Below, piece after piece: positions 9,871 through 18,217 of a DNA stretch of 64,000 nucleotides. Below the pieces are notes generated by a model, which was not told where the DNA came from, made no database searches, and worked only from the letters and a program-made list of their open reading frames with translations. This stretch comes from Halalkalibacter krulwichiae. GTDB taxonomy: Bacteria > Bacillota > Bacilli > Bacillales > Bacillaceae_D. The stretch covers positions 2,565,501-2,629,500 of the forward strand of contig NZ_CP020814.1 of assembly GCF_002109385.1 (NCBI RefSeq), given 5' to 3'. The first letter of the stretch is position 1; the number at the start of each line of letters is the position of its first letter. The translations under genes and the position numbers were made by a program.

Positions 9871-9916
9871 TCAACCAAAAAAGTAAAACTTTTCCAATCC
9901 TTTTTTCAGAAGTTTA

Positions 9917-9935
9917 ATTACTATATCATAGTAAT
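9917..9935. promoter_or_regulatory. Inverted repeat upstream of ltp gene
   Basis: Perfect eight-base arms ATTACTAT/ATAGTAAT with a three-base spacer, 36 bp before the start codon; a possible operator, with no known regulator. Confidence 0.3.
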
Positions 9936-9970
9936 GTTGAAATTGATTTGAAATAAAGGGGGCAATTATA

Positions 9971-10459
9971 TTGAAAAAAGTATTTAAGTTTGGTTGTTTA
10001 GGAATTGTAGTTTTGTTTGTATTACTTATTATCGGTATCCTTGCAAGTGGCGATGACACAACAACAGATACTGAAACAAATCCTGTAACAGAGGAAGCTG
10101 AAGTAAGTGAAGAAGCAACTGAACCTACGGAAGAGCCTGCTGAAGAAGATGATGTTCCGAGGGAATATAGATCCGCTTTAACAAAAGCAGAACAATACGC
10201 TAAGACTATGCATATGTCAAAGGCAGGTATTTACGATCAATTAGTATCAGAATATGGGGAAAACTTTTCTGAAGATGCTGCCCAATACGCTATTGATAAT
10301 ATTGATTTTGATTGGAAAGAAAACGCACTGAAAAAAGCAAAAAGTTATGCCGAGACTATGTCCATGTCGGATGCAGCAATTTATGACCAATTAATTTCGG
10401 AATACGGAGAGAAATTCACTCCAGAAGAAGCACAATACGCTATTGACAATCTAGAATAA
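9971..10459 (+). CDS. Ltp-family membrane-anchored protein (putative superinfection exclusion)
   Basis: 162 residues starting at TTG 9971 after AAAGGGGG. A basic N-terminus leads into one transmembrane segment (about residues 8-26), an acidic Glu/Thr-rich linker (residues 28-62), then two tandem repeats of about 45 residues, each with AxxYAxTMxMSxAxIYDQL and EYGExFxxxxAQYAIDN. These are the host cell surface-exposed lipoprotein (Ltp, PF07553) repeats. In Streptococcus thermophilus phage TP-J34 the Ltp lipoprotein blocks phage DNA injection. Here the anchor is a membrane helix, as no clear lipobox is seen. It has its own terminator and lies in the accessory patch. An anti-phage role is inference. 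Confidence 0.8.
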   Translation: MKKVFKFGCLGIVVLFVLLIIGILASGDDTTTDTETNPVTEEAEVSEEATEPTEEPAEEDDVPREYRSALTKAEQYAKTMHMSKAGIYDQLVSEYGENFSEDAAQYAIDNIDFDWKENALKKAKSYAETMSMSDAAIYDQLISEYGEKFTPEEAQYAIDNLE

Positions 10460-10512
10460 TTTTAAAAAGAGTAAAGCCCTCAAAGGAGTCCTTTACTCTT
10501 TTTAAAATTATT
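10455..10512 (+). terminator. Terminator of the ltp gene
   Basis: Perfect 22-bp inverted repeat (10455-10476 with 10491-10512) with a 14-base loop; the descending arm contains CTTTTT. It is AT-rich and could act in both directions. Confidence 0.85.
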
Positions 10513-10656
10513 CACTTCAAGCTTCCTACCTGTTTAATTGCATTTAATACTTAAGGCCTTGCTATTTCAATAATCATAAGGTTATGCTGCTACATCCTCT
10601 GGCTAACATTTCTTAAAACACGTTGGGAAGACGTTTGAACCCCTTTTACAACTGGA

Positions 10657-10767
10657 TTAACTACTTTTTTTTATGACTTCTTCTTTCACTTCTACTTTAT
10701 TCCCTTTAAGTGATGCTCTCACTTTGTTCATATCAATTCCAGGGTACGCTAGTTGAAGATTATATGG
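10657..10767 (-). pseudogene. Possible gene-end relic
   Basis: A short open stretch of 36 codons on the minus strand (including LAYPGIDMNKVRASLKGNK) ends at a stop at 10657-10659 and is interrupted upstream by a stop at 10768. The regular charged pattern looks like a former C-terminus, but I cannot name a family and no start is present. Confidence 0.25.
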
Positions 10768-10852
10768 CTAAGCTAAACCAATCATTTTTTATGGTGTTTC
10801 GTGGGTGGTCACAAACAAGCAACACATTAATTACTCTAATCACCCACATTAG

Positions 10853-10892
10853 AAAAACCCTCAACACCAGTAGTGTCAAGGGTTCTCTTTTC
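10853..10892 (-). terminator. glnA terminator
   Basis: Stem AACCCTCAACAC paired with GTGTCAAGGGTT (one mismatch) around a short loop, followed by U residues on the minus strand. The same structure is duplicated at 9278-9306. Confidence 0.85.
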
Positions 10893-10949
10893 TTAATAAT
10901 TTTGCATGTACTGGTCGCGTTCCCACGGATGTACTTGCGTTCTAAACAT
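10853..10949 (-). repeat. Native-position copy of the glnA-end direct repeat
   Basis: Direct-repeat partner of 9275-9370; it comprises the last 18 codons of glnA, its stop and its terminator. The interval between the copies (about 1.48 kb) holds the ATPase relic, the ltp gene and the gene-end relic. Confidence 0.85.
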
Positions 10950-12242
10950 ATCCCACTCAATCTCTTTTGCTTCAACGAAATTCTCTACCGCGTGCTCTCC
11001 AAGAGCTTTGACCATAACGTCATCTTGAACAAGTTTATCAACTGCTTCTTTTAAAGTAGCTGGAAGATCGTTAATTCCTTCTTCAATACGCTCTTCTTTG
11101 CTCATGACATAAATATTACGATCTGTAGCTGGCGGTGGTGTTAATTTCTTTTTGATTCCATCTAATCCAGCAGCTAGCATAACAGCCATAGCTAAATATG
11201 GGTTAGCAGCAGGGTCAGGACTACGAACTTCAACACGCGTACTTACGCCTCTAGATGAAGGAATACGAATCAACGGACTGCGGTTACGCATCGACCAAGC
11301 AACATAAACTGGTGCTTCATAACCTGGTACAAGACGCTTATAAGAGTTAACAATCGGATTGGTAATTGCCGTGAAAGCTTCAGCATGCTTTAAAATTCCC
11401 GCTAAAAACTCCATAGCTGTTTCACTTAATTGAGAGTCAGTACCTTCATCATAAAAAGCATTTCCCTCTTTTGTAAATAAGGACATATTACAATGCATAC
11501 CTGATCCGTTCACACCGAATAGCGGTTTTGGCATAAATGTTGCGTGCAAGCCGTGCTTACGTGCAATTGTTTTTACAACAAGCTTAAACGTTTGAATATT
11601 GTCACATGCCGTAATAGCATCTGCATATTTGAAATCGATTTCGTGCTGACCAGGAGCTACTTCATGGTGAGAAGCTTCGATATCAAAGCCCATATCTTCT
11701 AACTCAAGTACAATATCACGACGGCAGTTTTCCCCTAAATCTGTAGGAGCTAGATCAAAATAACCACCTTTATCGTTAAGCTCTAATGTTGGCTCTCCAT
11801 TCTCATCATTCTTAAATAAGAAGAATTCAGGTTCTGGTCCAATATTGAAAGAAGTATAACCCATTTTTTCAGCTTCCTTTAAAACTCGTTTCAATATTCC
11901 ACGAGGATCACCTGCAAATGGTGTTGGCTCTTCTCCTGGCTTTCCAGGCAGATAAACATCACAAATCAAGCGAGCTACTTTGCCTTTTTCCGGAGTCCAA
12001 GGGAAAATAACCCATGTATTTAAATCTGGATATAAGTACATATCAGATTCTTCAATTCGAACGAATCCTTCAATTGATGACCCATCAAACATCATTTTGT
12101 TATCTAAAGCTTTCGTCAATTGGTCAACTGGTATTTCAACATTTTTAATTGTTCCTAACAAATCAGAAAACTGTAGACGTATGAAACGAACATTAGCTTC
12201 TTTTGCATTATTAAGAATATCTTCCCTAGTAAATTTTGCCAT
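10893..12242 (-). CDS. glnA: Glutamine synthetase, type I
   Basis: 449 residues. The N-terminal beta-grasp domain ([27 protein letters not shown]) is followed by the catalytic domain with metal and substrate loops [24 protein letters not shown] and NRSPLIRIP; the Bacillus-type GS-I-alpha lacks the adenylylation segment. It condenses glutamate and ammonia to glutamine and in Bacillus its feedback-inhibited form also controls TnrA and GlnR. In B. subtilis glnR precedes glnA in one operon; here glnR is absent and glnA has its own promoter with a GlnR/TnrA operator. Confidence 0.97.
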   Translation of the reverse strand: MAKFTREDILNNAKEANVRFIRLQFSDLLGTIKNVEIPVDQLTKALDNKMMFDGSSIEGFVRIEESDMYLYPDLNTWVIFPWTPEKGKVARLICDVYLPGKPGEEPTPFAGDPRGILKRVLKEAEKMGYTSFNIGPEPEFFLFKNDENGEPTLELNDKGGYFDLAPTDLGENCRRDIVLELEDMGFDIEASHHEVAPGQHEIDFKYADAITACDNIQTFKLVVKTIARKHGLHATFMPKPLFGVNGSGMHCNMSLFTKEGNAFYDEGTDSQLSETAMEFLAGILKHAEAFTAITNPIVNSYKRLVPGYEAPVYVAWSMRNRSPLIRIPSSRGVSTRVEVRSPDPAANPYLAMAVMLAAGLDGIKKKLTPPPATDRNIYVMSKEERIEEGINDLPATLKEAVDKLVQDDVMVKALGEHAVENFVEAKEIEWDMFRTQVHPWERDQYMQNY

Positions 12243-12406
12243 ACTATGTATTCCCCTTTCTAAATTGAAAGAATATTAGAAAAACAAGTGATTGCTTGTT
12301 CACTTCTTTACATTACCTTTTTCACTAATAATTAAACGATAATCTAGTAAGCTTTTATGTATTCAAAATGAGTGAGTTCAAAGCTTTCAGAAAATGAACT
12401 ATCTTC

Positions 12407-12435
12407 ATGTTACTAGAAGCAAAGTACCGTGTCAA
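12407..12435 (-). promoter_or_regulatory. glnA promoter
   Basis: Minus-strand TTGACA (12430-12435), 17-bp spacer, TAACAT (12407-12412), about 165 bp upstream of the start codon. The -35 overlaps the GlnR/TnrA-like sites. Confidence 0.7.
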
Positions 12436-12456
12436 CCGCTGTCAAATTACCTCACA
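12430..12456. promoter_or_regulatory. GlnR/TnrA operator upstream of glnA
   Basis: 12440-12456 reads TGTCAAATTACCTCACA, an exact TGTNA-N7-TNACA site. A second site with one mismatch (TGTCAACCGCTGTCAAA) begins at 12430, ten bases away, and overlaps the -35. This geometry implies repression by GlnR (and/or TnrA) under nitrogen excess. Confidence 0.85.
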
Positions 12457-12507
12457 AACAGCAGAAGAAAACAGACTAATTCATTATTTTACTCGTTAAA
12501 AAATCTA

Positions 12508-13761
12508 TCAATTTACTTGATAAATTGAATCAAGTGCTTGAATAACAGCAATTTTCACATGCTCATATGTTAGTCCACCTTGAACATATGCAACATATGG
12601 AGGTCGAATCGGACCGTCCGCAGTTAATTCAATGCTAGCTCCTTGAATAAAAGTACCTGCCGCCATAATAACAGGGTCTTCGTACCCAGGCATTGGGCTT
12701 GGTTGTGGGGAGACATGAGCATTAACTGGTGATGCAGCTTGAATCGCCTGACAAAATGCAATCATTTTTTCTGCTGTCGGAAAATGGACAGATTGAATGA
12801 GGTCCGTTCTTCGTTCGCTCCAGGTAGGTTTTGTCTTCATTCCAGCTTTCTCAAGCATAGCAGCTGTAAACACAGCTCCTTTTAGAGCTTGTGAGACTAC
12901 ATGAGGCGCCAAGAAAAAACCTTGATACATTTCAAGCAAACTATATAAGCTTGCGCCACCTTCCGCTCCAATCCCCGGAGCCGCTAAACGATAAGAAGCG
13001 AGTTCAATTAAGTCTCTTCTTCCAACTAAATAACCACCCGTTTTCACAATGCCGCCACCAGGGTTCTTAATCAGTGAACCTGCCATTAAGTCAGCACCTA
13101 CTTCACACGGTTCTCTCTTTTCAACAAATTCACCGTAGCAATTATCTACAAATACAATAACATCTTTTTTAATCGAACGAACAAACTCTATCATTTCCTC
13201 AATTTGTCCAACAGTAAAAGAAGGGCGATCACCATACCCTTTTGAACGTTGTATTCCAATCACTTTTGTACGGTCATTTATTTTATTTCCGATAGTCTCC
13301 TGATCAATCCAGCCACTCTCTAATAACGGTACCGCTTCATACCCAATTTGAAATTCCTTTAAAGAGCCGTTTCCATTTCCACGAATCCCTACAATCTCCT
13401 CCAATGTATCATAAGGCTTGCCTGTAATGTATAATAGTTCATCTCCAGGCCTTAACACTCCAAATAATGCAGTTGCAATCGCATGAGTTCCTGATATAAT
13501 CTGAGGGCGAACAAGTGAAGCCTCTCCCCCAAACACTTCAGCATAAATGATTTCAAGTGTATCTCGGCCAATATCGTCATAACCATAGCCTGTAGAAGGG
13601 GTGAAGTGAAAGTCGGATACTTGGTGTTTGCGAAAAGCTTCCATTACTTTTGCTTGATTGAAAAAGGCAGTCTCCTCAATTTCCTGATGATGTTCTCTAA
13701 TTTGTATTTCCGTTTCACTTAGTAAGTTTAGTAATTCATTTTTATTCTTTAGTTTCAACAT
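12508..13761 (-). CDS. ynbB: PLP-dependent YnbB, methionine gamma-lyase family
   Basis: 417 residues of the fold-type I PLP enzyme family annotated as methionine gamma-lyase-like or 'aluminium resistance' protein. The sequence GSLIKNPGGGIVKTGGYLVG holds the expected PLP-lysine region, and VDNCYGEFVE holds the cofactor Asp. The start ATG follows AGAGGGAAG. It lies 10 bp downstream of hflX in a conserved ynbA-ynbB pair. The physiological substrate is not established. Confidence 0.9.
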   Translation of the reverse strand: MLKLKNKNELLNLLSETEIQIREHHQEIEETAFFNQAKVMEAFRKHQVSDFHFTPSTGYGYDDIGRDTLEIIYAEVFGGEASLVRPQIISGTHAIATALFGVLRPGDELLYITGKPYDTLEEIVGIRGNGNGSLKEFQIGYEAVPLLESGWIDQETIGNKINDRTKVIGIQRSKGYGDRPSFTVGQIEEMIEFVRSIKKDVIVFVDNCYGEFVEKREPCEVGADLMAGSLIKNPGGGIVKTGGYLVGRRDLIELASYRLAAPGIGAEGGASLYSLLEMYQGFFLAPHVVSQALKGAVFTAAMLEKAGMKTKPTWSERRTDLIQSVHFPTAEKMIAFCQAIQAASPVNAHVSPQPSPMPGYEDPVIMAAGTFIQGASIELTADGPIRPPYVAYVQGGLTYEHVKIAVIQALDSIYQVN

Positions 13762-13771
13762 TTTCTTCCCT

Positions 13772-15046
13772 CTACTTTCGTTCTACAATCGAGCGGATTC
13801 GTAATTCATGTCCTAATGCTGTATTAGACAATACAAATCCTTTTATATCATAGTGTTCTATTTCTTCATCCCACTCTTGTTTTTTTATAACCGTCATTTC
13901 TCGACATTTTGACAGAAGACGCCCTTCATCGGCTCTTAAACGCACATGATATTCTGTCATTTGCTCCATTAACTTTTCCTCGATTGCTTCTTTTAAGCTA
14001 AGTAAATCTTCTTGATCAAAGGCACTTATTTCAATTGAATCTTCTTGGTGATTTGGAAAGAAGTCCGGATCCTTCTGCTCAATCTTATTGTACACGATTA
14101 ATTGAGGTATGCTTTCAGCGTCTAATTCGCTAATTAATTTCTTCACGGTTTTTTCATGTTGAATGTAGTCAGGGTTTGAGCTATCAACTACATGTAAAAG
14201 CATATTTGCCCCTTGTAGCTCCTCTAACGTCGATCGGAATGCAGCAACAAGAGTTGTTGGTAGATCTTGAATGAAACCTACTGTATCCGAGAGGAGAACT
14301 TTCATTCCACTTGGCAAATTAAATTGTCTAGTAGTTGGATCAAGTGTCGCGAATAATTGATTTTCTTCCAATGTTTCCACTTCCGCTAACCGATTTAGGA
14401 TCGTTGACTTACCAGCATTTGTGTACCCAACAATCGCGACTTGAAATGTTTCATTTTGTTTACGACGTTCCCGGTAACGCTCACGATGGCCGACAACTGC
14501 TTCAAGCTGATGCTTGATTTCATCCATTCTTCGACGAATATGGCGACGGTCTGACTCAAGTTGCGTTTCTCCAGGACCCTTCGAACCAATTCCCCCTCCT
14601 TGTCTAGAAAGTGCCAATCCTTGCCCAGCAAGACGAGGTAGTAAATATGACAGCTGTGCAAGTTCAACTTGAAGCTTCCCTTCTCTTGATCTCGCCCTTT
14701 GAGCAAAAATATCAAGAATTAGTTGCGTTCGATCGACAACGGTTGTTTTGGTTCTTGTATGGACATTCCGAATTTGACTAGGTGAAAGTTCATCATTAAA
14801 AACAATTGTATCGACATGTTTTTCGTCGAGCATAACTAACAACTCTTCTATTTTTCCTCTGCCGATATATGTAGAAGGTTCAACTTTCTGCCGTTTTTGA
14901 GTTAATGTACCTACAACTACTCCTTTTGCTGTTTCAACAAGGCTTTTTAATTCATCCATTGATCGTTCAAAGGAAAGGTCATCTTGCTCAAGTTGACAAC
15001 CAATTAAAACAACATTTTCTGTTTCACGATGATTTATTTCTTGCAA
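13772..15046 (-). CDS. hflX: Ribosome-associated GTPase HflX (YnbA)
   Basis: 424 residues. The N-terminal HflX domain ends in the glycine-rich linker LSRQGGGIGSKGPGETQLE, a diagnostic motif; the G domain shows G1 GYTNAGKST, G3 DTVGF and G4 YNKIE. HflX binds the large ribosomal subunit and splits stalled ribosomes after stress. It is the first gene of the hflX-ynbB pair. The spoVK terminator lies upstream, so the pair has its own promoter. Confidence 0.95.
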   Translation of the reverse strand: MQEINHRETENVVLIGCQLEQDDLSFERSMDELKSLVETAKGVVVGTLTQKRQKVEPSTYIGRGKIEELLVMLDEKHVDTIVFNDELSPSQIRNVHTRTKTTVVDRTQLILDIFAQRARSREGKLQVELAQLSYLLPRLAGQGLALSRQGGGIGSKGPGETQLESDRRHIRRRMDEIKHQLEAVVGHRERYRERRKQNETFQVAIVGYTNAGKSTILNRLAEVETLEENQLFATLDPTTRQFNLPSGMKVLLSDTVGFIQDLPTTLVAAFRSTLEELQGANMLLHVVDSSNPDYIQHEKTVKKLISELDAESIPQLIVYNKIEQKDPDFFPNHQEDSIEISAFDQEDLLSLKEAIEEKLMEQMTEYHVRLRADEGRLLSKCREMTVIKKQEWDEEIEHYDIKGFVLSNTALGHELRIRSIVERK

Positions 15047-15130
15047 AAACCATCACGTCCTTTCATGAATTCTTATCTTTACTATTTGTTCTAGCTAACA
15101 TTTCAATACGCATCATACCACGAACAAGGC

Positions 15131-15168
15131 AAAAAAAGAAAAGCTGAACGTAAGCGATCAGCTTTTCT
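15131..15168 (-). terminator. spoVK terminator
   Basis: 11-bp stem AGAAAAGCTGA/TCAGCTTTTCT with a ten-base loop and seven U residues on the minus strand. Confidence 0.93.
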
Positions 15169-15172
15169 ATAG

Positions 15173-16125
15173 TTAATTTAACTTAACATGAGAAGAATTA
15201 AAATTAAAATCTTCTCTTTTGATCATTAAAAGTGATGCCTTATCAAATTGATTCTCTTTTAATAAGCGTACAGCCTGCATGCGTATTGCTTCTTCTATGA
15301 TGTTTCTTATATATCGACCATTACTGAACGTTCTTTCTTGTTCTTGTCTAATACGTTTTAAATGTTCTTTTATATGATATTCTCCTTCTTTCGTAAGTTC
15401 ATATTCCCTTTCATTTAACATTCGCCGAACCATTTCCATTAATTGATCTGTTGTATAATTTGGGAAGTCAATTGCAATCGGAAAACGCGAAGGTAAGCCA
15501 GGATTTAATGATAAGAAATATTCCATTTCTTTTGAGTATCCAGCTAATATTAGTACGAAATCATGTTGATTATCTTCCATCGCTTTCACTAACGTATCAA
15601 TTGCTTCCTTACCAAAATCTTTTTCTCCTCCTCTAGCTAGTGAATACGCTTCATCTATAAATAATACCCCCCGTTAGCTTTTTTTAACACTTCTCTCGTC
15701 TTTTGAGCAGTATGACCAATGTATTCCCCAACTAGGTCCGCGCGTTCCACTTCCATAAAATGACCTTTCGAAAGCACTCCCATCTCATGTAAAAAGCCTG
15801 CAATGATTCGTGCAACTGTTGTTTTTCCGGTCCCTGGGTTTCCTTTAAAGATCATATGCAGTACTTGTTTGCTAGCTTTTAACCCTTGCTGTTGCCGCTC
15901 CTGATTCACATACAACCATGCATATATTTCATTTACGAGCCGTTTAACTTCTTCAAGGCCAACGTATTCTTCTAATTTCCGTTCAAACTTCGCAAGAACT
16001 TCATGCTCTTCCTTCTCTTGTTCTGTTGTAAACAATGAATTATTGTGACTGTGGCTTGTAATCGGCTTGTGATTTAAAACGACATTAATTCGTCCTCTTT
16101 TTTTGGAATTAACCGGGTTACTCAT
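15173..16125 (-). pseudogene. spoVK: Stage V sporulation AAA ATPase SpoVK, frame broken at a G run
   Basis: Two frames encode consecutive parts of one AAA ATPase. From ATG 16125 (after AAAGGGGTG) runs the N-terminal part with Walker A (GNPGTGKTT) and [14 protein letters not shown]; the frame is then lost at a run of six G (15667-15672). Adding one G continues into [10 protein letters not shown], containing Walker B, and on to the stop at 15173, giving 317 residues, close to B. subtilis SpoVK. SpoVK is a mother-cell protein needed for late spore maturation. Four other G-run deletions in the window make a sequencing error more likely than true loss. Confidence 0.85.
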
Positions 16126-16426
16126 GATGTACACCCCTTTGCTGTCCCATTTAACACGATATGAATTCCTTTTTATTACTATACGCAAAATGGGCGAACA
16201 TGTGACAAACACCCATTCTAAAGATAACGTTTTTTGATTATATGTACCATCTTACGCTTGATAAAAAGAATTCATGCTTCCTTATAGACGAAGTCAACAT
16301 CTTATCATGATATATTGATTCGGGCCTGTTGCTATCACTTTAATAGCCTTGAGAGAATTATTTATCTCTCAAGGCTATTTGCTGATGTTATTATATTTTC
16401 CCCCGAACTATAAGACAACACCATCC
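16126..16426. other. Intergenic region upstream of spoVK
   Basis: No coding sequence seen. It should contain the spoVK promoter; sigma-E-like elements could be forced by eye but none is convincing. Confidence 0.3.
16342..16379. terminator. Inverted repeat, possible terminator
   Basis: Perfect 15-bp arms AATAGCCTTGAGAGA/TCTCTCAAGGCTATT with an eight-base loop; no long T-tract on either side. It lies just beyond the CBO0543-like relic and may end its transcription. Confidence 0.6.
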
Positions 16427-16756
16427 TCAATGATCTTCTGATAAATATTGAAAAATGTACATTAGAAAAGATTTGAGAAAGAAACAAAGTGAAAGCTGCA
16501 GTTTACTCATTTTAACTAACCACGCATATTCAAATCGTTTAAGAATATCTAAAAATCCATAAACAAAAACGCTATTTGGAATGCTTGTGTCAAAAAACCT
16601 CCACCAATTGCGTTTTTCAGCTAAGATTCCTTCAGCAAATAAAAATAAACTCATAAATAAGACACCTGGCCAATATCGTTTCACTGTTCTCTTCCCAACA
16701 AAAGGGAATGTCAACCACGGTACAATCATGATCTCTGGAATAAAAATCCATTTATT
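16427..16756 (-). pseudogene. Relic of a CBO0543-type membrane protein
   Basis: The minus strand encodes about 110 protein-like codons (WIFIPEIMIVPWLTFPF, then LFLFAEGILAEKRNWWRFF) in the style of the multi-helix CBO0543 membrane family. It has no start with a ribosome site (a stop lies directly upstream) and the first helices of the family are missing. Composition and the WW motif support a real former gene; the family name is a tentative recollection. Confidence 0.45.
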
Positions 16757-16910
16757 CTACAAAATCAAATCAGCCCTTTTTTTTCTTACATTCCCCCTGT
16801 TGGAAGAAAAGTAATCTATAGGAATCCAATTAGAAATGATTAAATTACCATATTCAAAGCAGGAATTCACACATTAAAGTCAAATAAAGTAGGAACAAGG
16901 AGGGCTTAAG

Positions 16911-17939
16911 ATGAACAACTTGTTTCCTTCATTTATTGAATATTACATTGCGGAGCTAAGACAAAGAGGCAGAAAACCCTCAACAATTAAACGATATTTA
17001 TATGACCTTAATGATTTTTCATTTTGGTTACACAAAAAAAGAGCAACAACTGATTCCATCGACTGGAAAACGATTACAAAAGAAGAACTAGAACTTTTTT
17101 TTAGTGAGTTAGTAGAAAAAAGAAACTATCATATTCGGACAGTGAGGCGTATTCATAGTGTGCTAAGACAATTGCATCGTTATCAAAAATCACATCACCA
17201 AACGGAACTAGCGCCAATTGAGCTGATTGATCCTCCAGAATTAGTAGCCGAAACGTTAGAACCATCAGATTGGATTACCAAAAAGGAAGAACAACAATTA
17301 TTAAAAACAATGCGGTCGACTGACAGTTTATCGGATCAACAAATAGAAACATTCCCATTTTACAAAGAAAGAAACGAATTTATCGTTCGATTGTTCCTAC
17401 ACTATGGCCTTAGTCTTCATGAAGTCCACGAACTTTCAATGAATAACCTTAAATTTGAACGAAATGAACTTCTGATTTTTGATACCATAGAAACTCGCAC
17501 CATAAAGCTTAAGGAAGAAGATAAGCAACTTGCTTATACTTATTTCAAGACAATTCCTGAACCTGTACGTCCACGCTATTATAGCAATGATCCTTTTATT
17601 GTAGCATTTGATTTTAAACGCAAAACATTTCATTGGTCTTATGACAATGACGAACCAAAAAGAATGTCAATGATCGCAATTCAAAAAATGGTACGAACCG
17701 AAGTAAAACGTGCAAGCTTACGAAAAGGAATTAGTGCTCAAACTCTTAGAAACACTTTTATTCTCTCCACACTTATTCGCAAAAATCAAATAGAAAATTT
17801 AATTGCAACAATTGGTTACACTACTCCCCTTTCACTTAATCGTTACTTACAAACGGTCGAATCTTTTTCGCAAGAGCAAATCAATGAACTCATTCTAGCG
17901 AGAGAACAGTTAACTTACAAAAAAGAAAAAGCGCTCTAA
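16911..17939 (+). CDS. Tyrosine recombinase-like protein with degenerate active site
   Basis: 342 residues starting at ATG 16911 after GGAGG. Residues 5-95 form a SAM-like core-binding domain (KPSTIKRYLYDLNDFSFWL) and residues 110-335 a tyrosine recombinase catalytic fold. Key positions differ from active enzymes: the first Arg (GLRxxE) is Ser in YGLSLHEV; the HxxR box reads QTLRN, so His is Gln while Arg stays; the later G-H pair is IGY. The nucleophile region RYLQ keeps its Tyr. It is the only plus-strand gene in this part and converges on hfq, sharing a terminator. Probably not a working integrase; a DNA-binding or structural role is inference. Confidence 0.8.
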   Translation: MNNLFPSFIEYYIAELRQRGRKPSTIKRYLYDLNDFSFWLHKKRATTDSIDWKTITKEELELFFSELVEKRNYHIRTVRRIHSVLRQLHRYQKSHHQTELAPIELIDPPELVAETLEPSDWITKKEEQQLLKTMRSTDSLSDQQIETFPFYKERNEFIVRLFLHYGLSLHEVHELSMNNLKFERNELLIFDTIETRTIKLKEEDKQLAYTYFKTIPEPVRPRYYSNDPFIVAFDFKRKTFHWSYDNDEPKRMSMIAIQKMVRTEVKRASLRKGISAQTLRNTFILSTLIRKNQIENLIATIGYTTPLSLNRYLQTVESFSQEQINELILAREQLTYKKEKAL

Positions 17940-17949
17940 TAGAGCGCTT
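17929..17949. terminator. Bidirectional terminator between recombinase-like gene and hfq
   Basis: AAGCGCTCT/AGAGCGCTT stem with a three-base loop overlapping the recombinase stop; the minus-strand reading is followed by TTTCTTTTT, giving hfq a strong terminator. Confidence 0.9.
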
Positions 17950-17953
17950 ATCT

Positions 17954-18187
17954 TTATTCACTGTCATCAGATTTTAACTGAACGTTGCGTTGAGGTGCGA
18001 AAGTTGAAATAGCGTGCTTATAAACAAGTTGTTGTTTTCCTTCCGTCTCCAAAATGACCGTAAAATTATCAAACCCTTTAATCAAACCACGAATTTGAAA
18101 ACCATTTGTTAGAAACACCGTTACTGAGATGTTATCTTTACGTAATTGATTTAAAAACTGATCTTGAATATTAATAGGTTGTTTCAT
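17954..18187 (-). CDS. hfq: RNA chaperone Hfq
   Basis: 77 residues with the Sm1 motif ([20 protein letters not shown]) and Sm2 motif ([11 protein letters not shown]), forming a hexameric ring. It binds A/U-rich RNA and small RNAs. Directly downstream of miaA as in many bacteria, 30 bp apart, with a GGAGGACACC ribosome site. Confidence 0.97.
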   Translation of the reverse strand: MKQPINIQDQFLNQLRKDNISVTVFLTNGFQIRGLIKGFDNFTVILETEGKQQLVYKHAISTFAPQRNVQLKSDDSE

Positions 18188-18217
18188 CGGGGTGTCCTCC
18201 TCTAATTGACTCTCTCT

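Noticed and set aside
10710..11054. Plus-strand open frame over the glnA end
   Set aside because: Antisense to glnA and across its terminator; codon pattern follows glnA, not a second gene.
15667..15672. Programmed frameshifting or phase variation at the spoVK G run
   Set aside because: A six-G run could slip, but four other genes show the same lesion at runs of only three or four G, which do not phase-vary; error is simpler.
16911..17939. The recombinase as the integrase of the glnA-end island
   Set aside because: It is 6 kb away with core genes between, its active site is degenerate, and it sits outside the repeats.
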